The translations under genes were made by a program, and so were the position numbers. A stretch of DNA of 64,000 nucleotides, taken from assembly GCA_020062665.1 (NCBI GenBank), contig JAGUVW010000035.1, forward strand, positions 62,001 to 126,000, given 5' to 3'. Below the pieces are notes generated by a model. The model made no database searches, had not been told where the DNA came from, and saw nothing but the letters and a program-made list of their open reading frames with translations. Numbering within the stretch: position 1 is the first letter of the stretch; each line of letters opens with the position of its first letter. Of this stretch, positions 27,312-35,124 are shown piece after piece. The stretch comes from Pseudomonadales bacterium (GTDB lineage: Bacteria; Pseudomonadota; Gammaproteobacteria; Pseudomonadales; Ketobacteraceae).

Positions 27312-28843
27312 CAGATTGCTACCAATTGTTGATGAACATGCGCCAGCACTTTGGGCAGCTCCTCCACGCGACGAATTCGCGTCGAGCGCCGTGCGCCGAA
27401 AACGTCCGGCAGGGGATCAACACGTGTCGGCCCCACGCCGATGTAATAGGGAAATACGCCGGCATCTTCGGCTTCTTCCACGGCATGGGCCACATCGGCC
27501 CAGGCGTAGTAGCCTTCGTAGCCTTCGTCGGACATCAGACCGTCGCCGATGATGATCAGCAGGCAGCGCTCGGAACGCTGCTCTGCCAAACGGCTGGTAA
27601 GATGACGGATCGGCGCACCCAGGCGCGTATAGCCACCGGCGCACAAACCCAGATGGCCCGGCATCACCATGTTGCGATCGGCAAAATCCTTCAGGCACAC
27701 CACATCCACCCGATGGCGGCTGTTGCCGCTGAACACGAACAGCCCGTGACGCTCACGCGCCAACGACATGGCATGGGACAGCGCATCGGCGCAGGCCAGT
27801 TCCAACTGGAAAATCCGCCCCTGTTGCGCACCCAACGAAGCGCTGCCGTCCAGCAACACCGCCGTGGTGACGTCACGGGCTGCCGGCAACAGATCGCGGA
27901 AAACCCGCCCTTCCGACAGGCCGCCACTGGCCACATCCACGTAATGATTGATGTATTGATCCACATCCAGATCCGCACCATCTTCCAAACGGCTTTTCAT
28001 CGTGCGATGGGTGTGGGCCTCGAACCAGCGCCGCAGATTCGCGGCCACCGGCGTGGCCCGTTGCGCTGACGATTCCAGCTTGCGCTCCAGCACCGCCACA
28101 TGATGGGGAAGAAAACGCTCTGTCCACACATTCCATTCCGGATAGGGAATCCCCGCGCGCCGGGAGGCATCGATCGGCGGATCTTCTTCGTCCGGACGGC
28201 TGGGCGGCGGCAGATTGGGATTCTGGATATTGCCCTCGCCACCCACGGGAATGGTGTAGTGACCTTTGGAAAAACGCCGCTTGCTCGACCACGGCATGCG
28301 GCCATACAGCTTGCGCAGCGCCGCGACAAATCCCGGTTGCGCCGCAGTGGCCAGCGGCAAATGACCCAGCAGCGGATAGTGCGGCAATGCCGTTTTTTGC
28401 TTCGCCATTTTCAGCGCCAGATCCAGCATGGCCTGGGCATCAAGGTCGCTGTCGCGCAGCGGCAAATCCGGCAGCAGGCGCTTCAATTCACCCGTCAGCC
28501 CCGGCCAGCGCGCCGACACCCAGCCCAGCGCCACGCCACCTTCCACCAGCGCCAGTGCGTGCTGCTCGCGCCGCGTCATCACATCCAGCGGCAACTGCGC
28601 CACGCGATCCTTCGAGGGCGAACACTGCAGCGCCACACCGCAAGTCAGCGTGCGCAACGTCCAGTTCGCCGCCAAGCGGGGAAAGGGCACATACACCCGC
28701 GTGCGATTCGGGCTCAGGCCGAAACTGCGGTGCTCGCCGGACATCAAGCGCACCCCTTCCCGGCGCCCGTCGGACAACGCCGACGCCACCAGCGCACAGC
28801 TGTGCTCCACCAGGGAAGCATGATGAAGGGCGGACTCGGTCAT
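27311..28843 (-). CDS. VWA-domain protein, NorD type, module 1
   Basis: A 510-residue protein with a C-terminal von Willebrand A domain. The MIDAS motif is Asp332 in LLDGSASLG, with later elements YTRLGAPIRHLTS and LLIIIGDG. The N-terminal ~300 residues follow the NorD pattern, including YPEWNVWTERFLPHHVAV. It is the partner of the AAA ATPase directly downstream. It is about 50 residues shorter than the VWA proteins of modules 2 and 3. By analogy with NorD and CbbO it links the ATPase ring to its client protein. It follows the 32-residue membrane gene by 4 bases. Confidence 0.92.
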   Translation of the reverse strand: MTESALHHASLVEHSCALVASALSDGRREGVRLMSGEHRSFGLSPNRTRVYVPFPRLAANWTLRTLTCGVALQCSPSKDRVAQLPLDVMTRREQHALALVEGGVALGWVSARWPGLTGELKRLLPDLPLRDSDLDAQAMLDLALKMAKQKTALPHYPLLGHLPLATAAQPGFVAALRKLYGRMPWSSKRRFSKGHYTIPVGGEGNIQNPNLPPPSRPDEEDPPIDASRRAGIPYPEWNVWTERFLPHHVAVLERKLESSAQRATPVAANLRRWFEAHTHRTMKSRLEDGADLDVDQYINHYVDVASGGLSEGRVFRDLLPAARDVTTAVLLDGSASLGAQQGRIFQLELACADALSHAMSLARERHGLFVFSGNSRHRVDVVCLKDFADRNMVMPGHLGLCAGGYTRLGAPIRHLTSRLAEQRSERCLLIIIGDGLMSDEGYEGYYAWADVAHAVEEAEDAGVFPYYIGVGPTRVDPLPDVFGARRSTRIRRVEELPKVLAHVHQQLVAI

Positions 28844-28847
28844 GGCG

Positions 28848-28946
28848 TCAGAACGTCCCGATGGAATCCATCAGCCAATACCAGAACGCAATAATGAGAA
28901 TGACGCCGCCGAACGCGACGAAAAGACGCAGCAGATCTACCCACAT
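28848..28946 (-). CDS. 32-residue single-TM protein, membrane set copy 1
   Basis: A very small gene found by translating the gap: MWVDLLRLFVAFGGVILII followed by AFWYWLMDSIGTF. The strong AAGGGGATTGAGCCT-ATG start signal supports it. A 36-residue homologue at 34089-34199 ends almost identically (FWYWLMDSLGTF), and both open their operons. One membrane helix with an aromatic C-terminus suggests a small structural subunit. It is the first gene after the 20-bp inverted repeat, so it probably opens membrane-set operon 1. Confidence 0.85.
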   Translation of the reverse strand: MWVDLLRLFVAFGGVILIIAFWYWLMDSIGTF

Positions 28947-28977
28947 AGGCTCAATCCCCTTGGCAAAGGTCATTACA

Positions 28978-29033
28978 ACTATGGAACACTGTATATCGTA
29001 GATGCCCAACTATGATATACAGTGTTCCATAGT
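28978..29033. promoter_or_regulatory. Perfect 20-bp inverted repeat, likely regulator operator of operon 1
   Basis: Arms 28978-28997 and 29014-29033 (each containing ATGGAACACTGTATATC or its complement) are exactly complementary with a 16-base spacer. It sits 32-87 bases before the 32-residue gene. No U-tract follows on either strand, so it is not a standard terminator. A dimer or pair of dimers of the TetR protein encoded at the end of the operon is the most natural ligand. Confidence 0.65.
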
Positions 29034-29074
29034 GTCAACCGAAAGTTTCACGGGGGCGTCACCTTGGCGCTGCC

Positions 29075-30844
29075 TCAGAAAGGCTGCTGATAGCCAATCT
29101 CGAACAGCAACACCTCGACTTTGGTTTTGATGTCCTGCCCGGCATAGGACGGATACACCACATTGGACGGGTCGCAACCATTTCCCAGCGCCGCTGAACA
29201 GGGCGGGAAATGCGTTTCTGATTTCATATGCGCCACCGCAAAATCCACATGCCGACCCTCTTTCAGATCCAGACCAAATCCGAGCGACATGAGCTTGGCG
29301 TCGTTCAGTGGAATAAATGCGTTGGGTGATTCTTCGGGCACTGCCGAAGGCCGGTCTTCAAATCCGGCGCGCAGCACCAGGCGATCGTTATATTGATACT
29401 CAACACCGGTTCCCCAGTAGGTCACATCCCGCAGACTGATCTTGTAGTCGACGGAGTTCGGTGAAATTCCGTTTTTGCCACCGGTGCCCACCAGATCCGC
29501 AATGTTGCCCCACATCAGCAACGGCACATCAACGCCAAAATCCAGATAGATTTCACTGAAGGCAGACCACTCCGTTTGCCTGACATCAACATTCCATTTC
29601 CACCGCGGCGTGAGCTGGAGACTGATCCCCGCATTCCAGCGTTGGGGAATCTGATAGGAAACCGTGAGCGGGCCCTTCGCATCATTTTGTATCTGCTCGG
29701 GCGTGGGCAGTTGCAGGCCCAGAGTCTGCACGAGGTTGCCTGCCAGCTCCATCACCTGACTGCTGTGGAAGCGGTACAGAAAGGTTTTAAAGGGATCGTA
29801 AATGGGAAATGAAAATTCACCATCCATCTCGACATCGATCGCGGAATTGTAGGACAGCCCCAGGGACAACCAGGGCTGCGGCTTCCACAGCAAACCCAGG
29901 TTGTAGCCAAGCACAATGTTTTGATCCACTTCAAATGACAGCTTGCCAAAGGTGGTGAACGGAGGCACTTCGGTGCACACATCTATTTTCAAACCCAGCT
30001 CGTTATCCGGCTGATTGGCTTCTTTTGGTGTGCCGTCGGGGTTACAGAATGTGCCCTGAATAAATGGTGAGCCCAGGAAAAAAATGGCGACGTGGGGTTC
30101 GTGGATAGGTAATTCCAGTCCCATGCCGGAGTAATTGAAATTGACGGAAAGTCCAACCGAAAGCGTGTCGGAAACTTCATAAGCCACCGTGGGTGAAAAA
30201 TAGGTGATGAGGGTGAACGCCGCACGCTCCTGGGCAAACCGGCCGGGATCATCAGACGCCACATGCATCCCATTCATCATGGGGGAATAGACATTGGTGC
30301 CGAAAGTAAAGCGGCTTCCCGGCGGGCGGTAGCTCGCACCACCGGCCATACCCGCACCGATGGGCATATCCACCATGCCGCCGGGCAGCATCAGCGTGGG
30401 GCCACCTTCTGATTTGCTTTTCGTATTAAGTGTTTCGTTATAAACGTATTCATCCCACGGGCTTCGGCCATACAGCAGGTTGCCGTTTTCATCTTCGAAG
30501 GCTCGGTGTTGCTCGCGATATTCTTCAATCAGGCCATTCATATAGTCGCCGTAACCACCCAATTCCATTTCAGTGGAAAACAGCCCGACGATGCCCTTGA
30601 GAAACAGCTGGCGGCCCTTTAGCTGGGTCAGTCCGGCGGGATTGAAATGAATGGAATCGATATCCGGTGGATCTGCTGTGATGGCATGCCCCAGTGCCAA
30701 TGCCTTCGGATTGCCGATAGTGATGCTATCGGTAAAGGAAGCGTTGGCCGTTTGGCAACAACACAGCAAAACCAGGCAGGAACACGAAAATGTTTTGGGC
30801 AGCGCCTTATCGCTGGCGCCACAGCGGGATTGCAGGATATCCAT
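29075..30844 (-). CDS. FadL/OmpP1/TodX family outer-membrane transporter
   Basis: A 589-residue outer-membrane beta-barrel protein, longer than E. coli FadL (~450). After the signal region come NPKALALGHA and the FadL hallmark HFNPAGLTQLKG (the NPA motif), with barrel strands throughout and a C-terminal aromatic (QQPF). The family lets long-chain fatty acids, aromatics, alkanes or steroids cross the outer membrane. It lies at the end of the P450 operon (after the 117-residue protein), which suits uptake of the hydrophobic substrate. ATG 30844 is kept; an alternative start nearby is possible. Confidence 0.88.
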   Translation of the reverse strand: MDILQSRCGASDKALPKTFSCSCLVLLCCCQTANASFTDSITIGNPKALALGHAITADPPDIDSIHFNPAGLTQLKGRQLFLKGIVGLFSTEMELGGYGDYMNGLIEEYREQHRAFEDENGNLLYGRSPWDEYVYNETLNTKSKSEGGPTLMLPGGMVDMPIGAGMAGGASYRPPGSRFTFGTNVYSPMMNGMHVASDDPGRFAQERAAFTLITYFSPTVAYEVSDTLSVGLSVNFNYSGMGLELPIHEPHVAIFFLGSPFIQGTFCNPDGTPKEANQPDNELGLKIDVCTEVPPFTTFGKLSFEVDQNIVLGYNLGLLWKPQPWLSLGLSYNSAIDVEMDGEFSFPIYDPFKTFLYRFHSSQVMELAGNLVQTLGLQLPTPEQIQNDAKGPLTVSYQIPQRWNAGISLQLTPRWKWNVDVRQTEWSAFSEIYLDFGVDVPLLMWGNIADLVGTGGKNGISPNSVDYKISLRDVTYWGTGVEYQYNDRLVLRAGFEDRPSAVPEESPNAFIPLNDAKLMSLGFGLDLKEGRHVDFAVAHMKSETHFPPCSAALGNGCDPSNVVYPSYAGQDIKTKVEVLLFEIGYQQPF

Positions 30845-30940
30845 AACGGCGGGTCTTCATCAGATGTTTTCTTTTTTTGGGCAGCACAACGCCAAAGCCT
30901 ATCGGCCCGAATGGTCTCGATGCCGAAGGAAACGTGTTTG

Positions 30941-31294
30941 TTAAACTTTTACAGCCGTGAACGGAAAGGATCCCATGATCGCCGCATTCACTTTTCCGCT
31001 GATATTGTCACCCTCCACTATTCCACTGAATTTCAGGGTCAGCGGTAACGGCTTTTTGATCTTGTTGACCCAGGACAGCTCGCCACTGTCCTGGTTGAAC
31101 GCCAGATCGGTGGCCACTTCCAGCTGCCCCATGGCAGCTTGCGTGCCCGTCAGAAGACCATCTACGGTCTTCAGCTCTAACGTCGTCTCTTGAGGACCAG
31201 TAGGACCGTGAATGATCACTCTCCATTTACCATCGATAGGGGAAGCACTGTTGTTGACCAGGGTGCTCGACCCGGCGTTGACTGTGGTATCCAT
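30941..31294 (-). CDS. Small soluble protein of unknown function next to P450
   Basis: A 117-residue protein. ATG 31294 (MDTTVNAGSS) has CGGAG upstream and is preferred over the frame start at 31342. The sequence is beta-rich (WRVIIHGPTGPQETTLEL, LTLKFSGIVEGDNISGKV), without signal peptide, cysteines or membrane segments. I recognise no named domain with certainty; a lipocalin-like or SRPBCC-like binding fold is imaginable. It lies between the P450 and FadL genes in the same direction, so it may be a binding protein or accessory for the same substrate. Confidence 0.75.
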   Translation of the reverse strand: MDTTVNAGSSTLVNNSASPIDGKWRVIIHGPTGPQETTLELKTVDGLLTGTQAAMGQLEVATDLAFNQDSGELSWVNKIKKPLPLTLKFSGIVEGDNISGKVNAAIMGSFPFTAVKV

Positions 31295-31354
31295 TATTGT
31301 TCTCCGGCTTTCGTATTTGCGTTGGGTTGGTTTCGAAACCATGGCTAGTGCGCG

Positions 31355-32602
31355 TCAGACATCCCACACCAGATGCACGCTGGTGGGGCCGGCAATAATG
31401 CTGCCGTGATAAGCCGGCGGATTGTTTGGATCCAGCCTGAACTCCGGCAGCGTTTTCAGCAGCGTTTCGTACATCACTCTCAGTTCCATGCGGGCAAGGT
31501 GGGCACCCAGACAGTGGTGCGGGCCGGCACCAAACGCCAGATGGCTGCACTTTTCCCGGAGCAGATTGAACTCCGTGGCGTTGCGATAGGCAGATTCATC
31601 AACGCTGGCGCCTGGAATAAACATCATGATGCGCTCTCCCTGCGCCAGCTTGATGCCATGAAACTCTGTATCGGCCTTCACCATGCGAATGGGCGCCACA
31701 AAGGCGTAACGCCGCAGTATTTCCTCCACCGCACCGGGAATCAATTCCGGACACTCGCGCAGCGAGTGTTGCAGTTGGGTGTCCACCGCCAGATGCCGCA
31801 CGCCAAAGCCCAGTGCGTTCACTACCGTATCCAGGCCGGCAATGAACAGAATGACGCAATAGCTGAGCATCAGATCAAGCGTCATCGGTTCACCATCCAG
31901 CTCCAGCGACCACAGCATGCTGATGATGTCGTCCTGGGGGTTTTTCTCGCGATCCAGAATCGTGTCGCGCAGCACGTTGGCAATCGCCTTCATCATCAGC
32001 ATGTTTTCCGCCAGATCCGGCGAGATCACCGACAGATGCTGTTTGGCGAGTTCGCGATACTCCCGTTCCTTTTCCAGCGGCAAACCGAACATGGCCAGAA
32101 AAATTTCCACCGGATAGACATCAGACACAGCATGCTGGAACTCGCATTGGCCTTTATCTTTGATGCTGTCAATCAACCGCTCAGCCAGCGCGCGGATTCT
32201 GCCTTCCATGGCGGATGCTGACTTGGGTGAGAAGGTAGAAAACAAAGGTTTGCGTAACCTGGTATGCAGCGGCGGATCGATGCAGATGGGAACGGGTGCC
32301 GGTATTCTTTCATCTTCCGGCAGTTCCGACATCATCGCTTCAAATGCTTCCGGGGAAAAATGCTCGCTGGAAAATTTTTTGTAGTCAGTGAGCGCCTCGG
32401 AAACGGCCTGATGGGACATGAACATCCAGTGGCCGCCATTGTAAGGCGTCCAGAAAATGGCAGGGGCCTGCAGAACCAATTCCGCTGCCCGGGCGTGAGG
32501 GTCCCTGCAATAGCCGGGATCGTTGTTGTAATCAAATTCAAACACGAGTTCTTCTGGCACATGGCCTGGCTTTTTCATCTTGCCCGCGTAATGAGTTTCC
32601 AT
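31355..32602 (-). CDS. Cytochrome P450
   Basis: A 415-residue bacterial (class I, soluble) P450. The I helix has AGLDTVVNALG, the ExxR motif is EEILRRYAFV, and the haem thiolate is Cys364 in FGAGPHHCLGAHLARMEL. It hydroxylates an unactivated carbon with electrons from a ferredoxin and reductase, neither encoded in the window. The operon (two small membrane proteins, a polytopic protein and a Cys-pair protein before it, a FadL channel after it) suggests a hydrophobic substrate such as a terpenoid, steroid or alkane. Confidence 0.95.
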   Translation of the reverse strand: METHYAGKMKKPGHVPEELVFEFDYNNDPGYCRDPHARAAELVLQAPAIFWTPYNGGHWMFMSHQAVSEALTDYKKFSSEHFSPEAFEAMMSELPEDERIPAPVPICIDPPLHTRLRKPLFSTFSPKSASAMEGRIRALAERLIDSIKDKGQCEFQHAVSDVYPVEIFLAMFGLPLEKEREYRELAKQHLSVISPDLAENMLMMKAIANVLRDTILDREKNPQDDIISMLWSLELDGEPMTLDLMLSYCVILFIAGLDTVVNALGFGVRHLAVDTQLQHSLRECPELIPGAVEEILRRYAFVAPIRMVKADTEFHGIKLAQGERIMMFIPGASVDESAYRNATEFNLLREKCSHLAFGAGPHHCLGAHLARMELRVMYETLLKTLPEFRLDPNNPPAYHGSIIAGPTSVHLVWDV

Positions 32603-32614
32603 TTTTCAACCTCG

Positions 32615-33079
32615 CTAAAACAGTGGGCTGTCCAGTACTTGCGAATCCGCATCCGTTGCCGCCATTTCCTTGCTTGGGCGGGCCGCCGCCTCGCGCACCA
32701 GGCGTTCGTCCCTGAACTTCACCAGATCGCGAAAGCCGATGCGCTTGTACAGCGGCCTGGGTTGAATACCCCACTCATCCTGCGCAGTTGCGGCAGGGCC
32801 ATTGGTACGACCCACGCCTTCGTTGGCGCCATAGAGCGGATGCGGCACCAGGCATGCTGCCTTGTCATCCGACCAGCGCACTTTCATCAGCTCATCGCAC
32901 ACTTCGGTGACGCTCAGTGTGGGCCAGCCAAACCAGATCAACAGACCTGGCAAGCTGAATGACGCTTCGATTACCAGCGCCACCAGACAGACGAACAATG
33001 CGCGCTGCAGCCATTTGTGCATGTTGGCGAAATGCGCCATGGTGCCCGATGGCAGACTGGGTTCCTTTTTATCTGTCAT
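32615..33079 (-). CDS. Unassigned single-TM membrane protein, membrane set copy 2
   Basis: A 154-residue paralogue of the 133-residue protein at 25220-25621. Cys31, Cys61 and Cys76 occupy the same positions, and HKWLQRAL, FGWPTLS, PHPLYG and DEWGIQPRPLYK match. It has a short insertion (GRTNGPAAT) before DEWG and a longer tail. One hydrophobic helix (LFVCLVALVIEASFSLPGLL). It lies 12 bases before the P450 gene. Function unknown; it appears to be a conserved subunit of the membrane set. Confidence 0.85.
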   Translation of the reverse strand: MTDKKEPSLPSGTMAHFANMHKWLQRALFVCLVALVIEASFSLPGLLIWFGWPTLSVTEVCDELMKVRWSDDKAACLVPHPLYGANEGVGRTNGPAATAQDEWGIQPRPLYKRIGFRDLVKFRDERLVREAAARPSKEMAATDADSQVLDSPLF

Positions 33080-33109
33080 TTCTTATTGCTCCCATTACCT
33101 GTCGCTGCA

Positions 33110-33823
33110 TCAATCGCTGAAGATTTCACGGTTCACCGTATGCAGATACGGCAGCGACAGAAACGGCGTGATGTAGAAAATGTCGTAGATCCACCAACCC
33201 AGTACCGGGAACGTGATATTGGCGTAGCGCACATCTGCGTAGAACGTCATATTCAGGTTGTAACCGATCCACACGATCAGCCCCATCCAGCAGGTCACGA
33301 TCAGCCACTGCTGACCCCAGCGTTTCATCTGCAAAAGGCCGATCGCCGCCGCAAGCCGTGGGCAGAAGCACGCCAGAATCAGGGCTATTTCCCAGGCTTT
33401 TTCGCCAGGCGCGCCAGAACCACCCACCGCGTACGGCCCCAGCATCAGCTCGTTGTAATGCCAGAAGTAGCCGCCATCAAACACCGCGCCCCATCCTGAG
33501 GTCAGCACGCGATTGATCAGGGAATGGTTGGCGAACAGATCCATCGCCCACCCCAGACTGTTGAGTGAGGAATCGATAATCACCAGATAGCCGATCAAAG
33601 TGACAATCAAAGGCCGCACCGACAGGCCCGCCTTGGCCGCCTGCATTTGCAGGTGCAGGCCGTAAAAGAACAGCGGCAAACCCAACATGCCCAGCACGCC
33701 TGTGCCCATCAACAGGGTGCCCGCGATCATCCATTTGTCGGCACGCCATTGTGCCTGCTTGCTGGTGTCCTGATGGGAATCGTATGCACTGAAACCGGAT
33801 TTCGATCGTATTGCCGTGGTCAT
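33110..33823 (-). CDS. Unassigned polytopic (about 6 TM) membrane protein, membrane set copy 2
   Basis: A 237-residue paralogue of the gene at 25649-26347. Shared blocks are QWRADKWMI, DAGYFWHYNEL-like GYFWHYNELMLG, APGEKAWEIAL, LQMKRWGQQWLI and YDIFYITPFLSLPYLH. The pattern of about six membrane helices is kept. The operon has a P450 instead of a MoxR/VWA pair, so the membrane set can work with different partners. No family is recognised. It follows the 44-residue gene by 6 bases. Confidence 0.85.
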   Translation of the reverse strand: MTTAIRSKSGFSAYDSHQDTSKQAQWRADKWMIAGTLLMGTGVLGMLGLPLFFYGLHLQMQAAKAGLSVRPLIVTLIGYLVIIDSSLNSLGWAMDLFANHSLINRVLTSGWGAVFDGGYFWHYNELMLGPYAVGGSGAPGEKAWEIALILACFCPRLAAAIGLLQMKRWGQQWLIVTCWMGLIVWIGYNLNMTFYADVRYANITFPVLGWWIYDIFYITPFLSLPYLHTVNREIFSD

Positions 33824-33829
33824 GGCGCG

Positions 33830-33964
33830 TTACCAGTCGCTGATGGAATAGAGGTGAAGCTGAAACAGAAACAGTCCCAGCAGGTAGGAATACAGCAGCA
33901 CCTGGAAGACGATTAGCGCTTTCTTTCTCTTGCGATCCTGTTCGGAAACGGTGTTCTTGCTCAT
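33830..33964 (-). CDS. 44-residue single-TM protein, membrane set copy 2
   Basis: MSKNTVSEQDRKRKK, then a hydrophobic helix (IVFQVLLYSYLLGLFLFQL), ending SISDW. It has the same length as the copy at 26358-26492, with which it shares SEQDR, the FQ before the helix and the QLH(M/L)YS...DW end. ATG 33964 with AAGGGG upstream is chosen; the frame is open further up to a GTG at 34084, but the paralogue shows where the protein begins. Confidence 0.85.
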   Translation of the reverse strand: MSKNTVSEQDRKRKKALIVFQVLLYSYLLGLFLFQLHLYSISDW

Positions 33965-34088
33965 CGTGCAGCCCCTTCTCGGCGTGAACTTTGGTTGGCT
34001 TTCTTGTTGTTGGGTCGCGCAGAAGTACGCGCACTTGTAACGGCTGCCATGCAGGGCATTAATCTGAGCGCCCGCTGCCATCACCGCA

Positions 34089-34199
34089 TCAAAAAGTACC
34101 CAGGGAATCCATCAGCCAGTACCAGAACAGGATCACCACACTGATCACGCCAAACGCGAGCCCCAGACGCACACACTCTGTCCAAATCAGCTCCCACAT
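34089..34199 (-). CDS. 36-residue single-TM protein, membrane set copy 2
   Basis: MWELIWTECVRLGLAFGVIS followed by VVILFWYWLMDSLGTF; homologue of the 32-residue protein at 28848-28946. GAGGAG lies 7 bases before the ATG. It opens the second membrane-set operon, as its homologue opens the first. Conservation of the FWYWLMDS end in two separately placed genes is good evidence of translation. Confidence 0.85.
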   Translation of the reverse strand: MWELIWTECVRLGLAFGVISVVILFWYWLMDSLGTF

Positions 34200-34320
34200 T
34201 GCCGCTCTCCTCGCATGAATGGATATCTTATTTATCTGTTTTTATTGGATTTTCTTCACTCGGAACGGAAAAACCTCAAGCCTCCAATCCCGAGTTGCTT
34301 TTCACTCTACGAATTTATTT

Positions 34321-34357
34321 ACTTTCTCGCAAGTAGAATTTTAACTTGCTCGAAAGT
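34321..34357. promoter_or_regulatory. Twin TetR-type palindromic operators between divergent genes
   Basis: ACTTTCTCGCAAGT (34321-34334) and ACTTGCTCGAAAGT (34344-34357) both fit ACTT-N6-AAGT, are near inverted copies of one another and are centred 23 bases apart, about two helix turns. They lie in the 226-base gap between membrane-set operon 2 (minus) and the TetR gene (plus), so they could control both. Confidence 0.65.
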
Positions 34358-34425
34358 AAAATACATGTAACCATCGCGCCGTACTTCACTCAAACGCAAC
34401 AATTCAGGGGCTTAGACGTACCAGC

Positions 34426-35076
34426 ATGAATTCCCAAGCAACGACAAAACCGACCTCCTCCAAGGCTGAGCGCACCAAGTCCGCCATTCTGGCAGCGGCC
34501 GAGAACCACTTTTCCCGACTGGGCTTCGCGGCCACCCGTTTGGAAGACATTGCCGATGAGTTGGGCATGACCCGTGCCGCGCTGTTTTACTACTTCAAAG
34601 ACAAGCAGATGTTGTACGACGCCATGATTGCCGACGCCTTCGGCACGCTGACCAATATCCTGCTGGAATTGATTGATGCTACGGATCGCAGCATCGCCGA
34701 GCGACTCGAACAGGCGGTCGGCGCCTGGGTGGATGCGGTAGTGTCGCGGCCGAATCTGGCGCGGCTGATCATGCGATTTGTGGCCGACGGCATCGATCAA
34801 CCGGCAATGCGCATCTTCACGGGCAACGAGCAAATTCCTGCGAAATTTTTCCAGCTGTTCCAGGAAGGTCGCCAAAGCGGTGAACTGAAACCCCTTCACG
34901 ATGATCCGCTCCATGCCGCCAGCGCCATTCTGGGCACCACGGTGTTTTATGTATCCGCGCTGGCCGCCCTGCTGCCGAATCACTTTGAACCGCTCGATCC
35001 GGAACAGGTGGCCGTTCACCGTAGGGAAGCCCTGCATTCGGCACGGCGCCTGCTGGGGATCAACAAAATCGAATAG
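34426..35076 (+). CDS. TetR family transcriptional regulator
   Basis: A 216-residue TetR-type regulator. HTH: FAATRLEDIADELGMTRAAL followed by YYFKDKQMLYDAMIAD. It is divergent from membrane-set operon 2 and is followed after 48 bases by the AveC-like gene. The twin palindromes in its upstream region suggest autoregulation and control of the divergent operon, with the ligand probably the hydrophobic substrate or a product. Confidence 0.92.
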   Translation: MNSQATTKPTSSKAERTKSAILAAAENHFSRLGFAATRLEDIADELGMTRAALFYYFKDKQMLYDAMIADAFGTLTNILLELIDATDRSIAERLEQAVGAWVDAVVSRPNLARLIMRFVADGIDQPAMRIFTGNEQIPAKFFQLFQEGRQSGELKPLHDDPLHAASAILGTTVFYVSALAALLPNHFEPLDPEQVAVHRREALHSARRLLGINKIE

Positions 35077-35124
35077 CAGGCGCAACCGCCGGAATAAAAA
35101 ACAAGAACAAGAAAGGAGAACAGC

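Noticed and set aside
28978-29033. Intrinsic terminator of the FadL gene
   Set aside because: Although a long stem after the FadL stop, it is AT-rich at its core, has a 16-base loop and no U-run on the minus strand; an operator explains it better.
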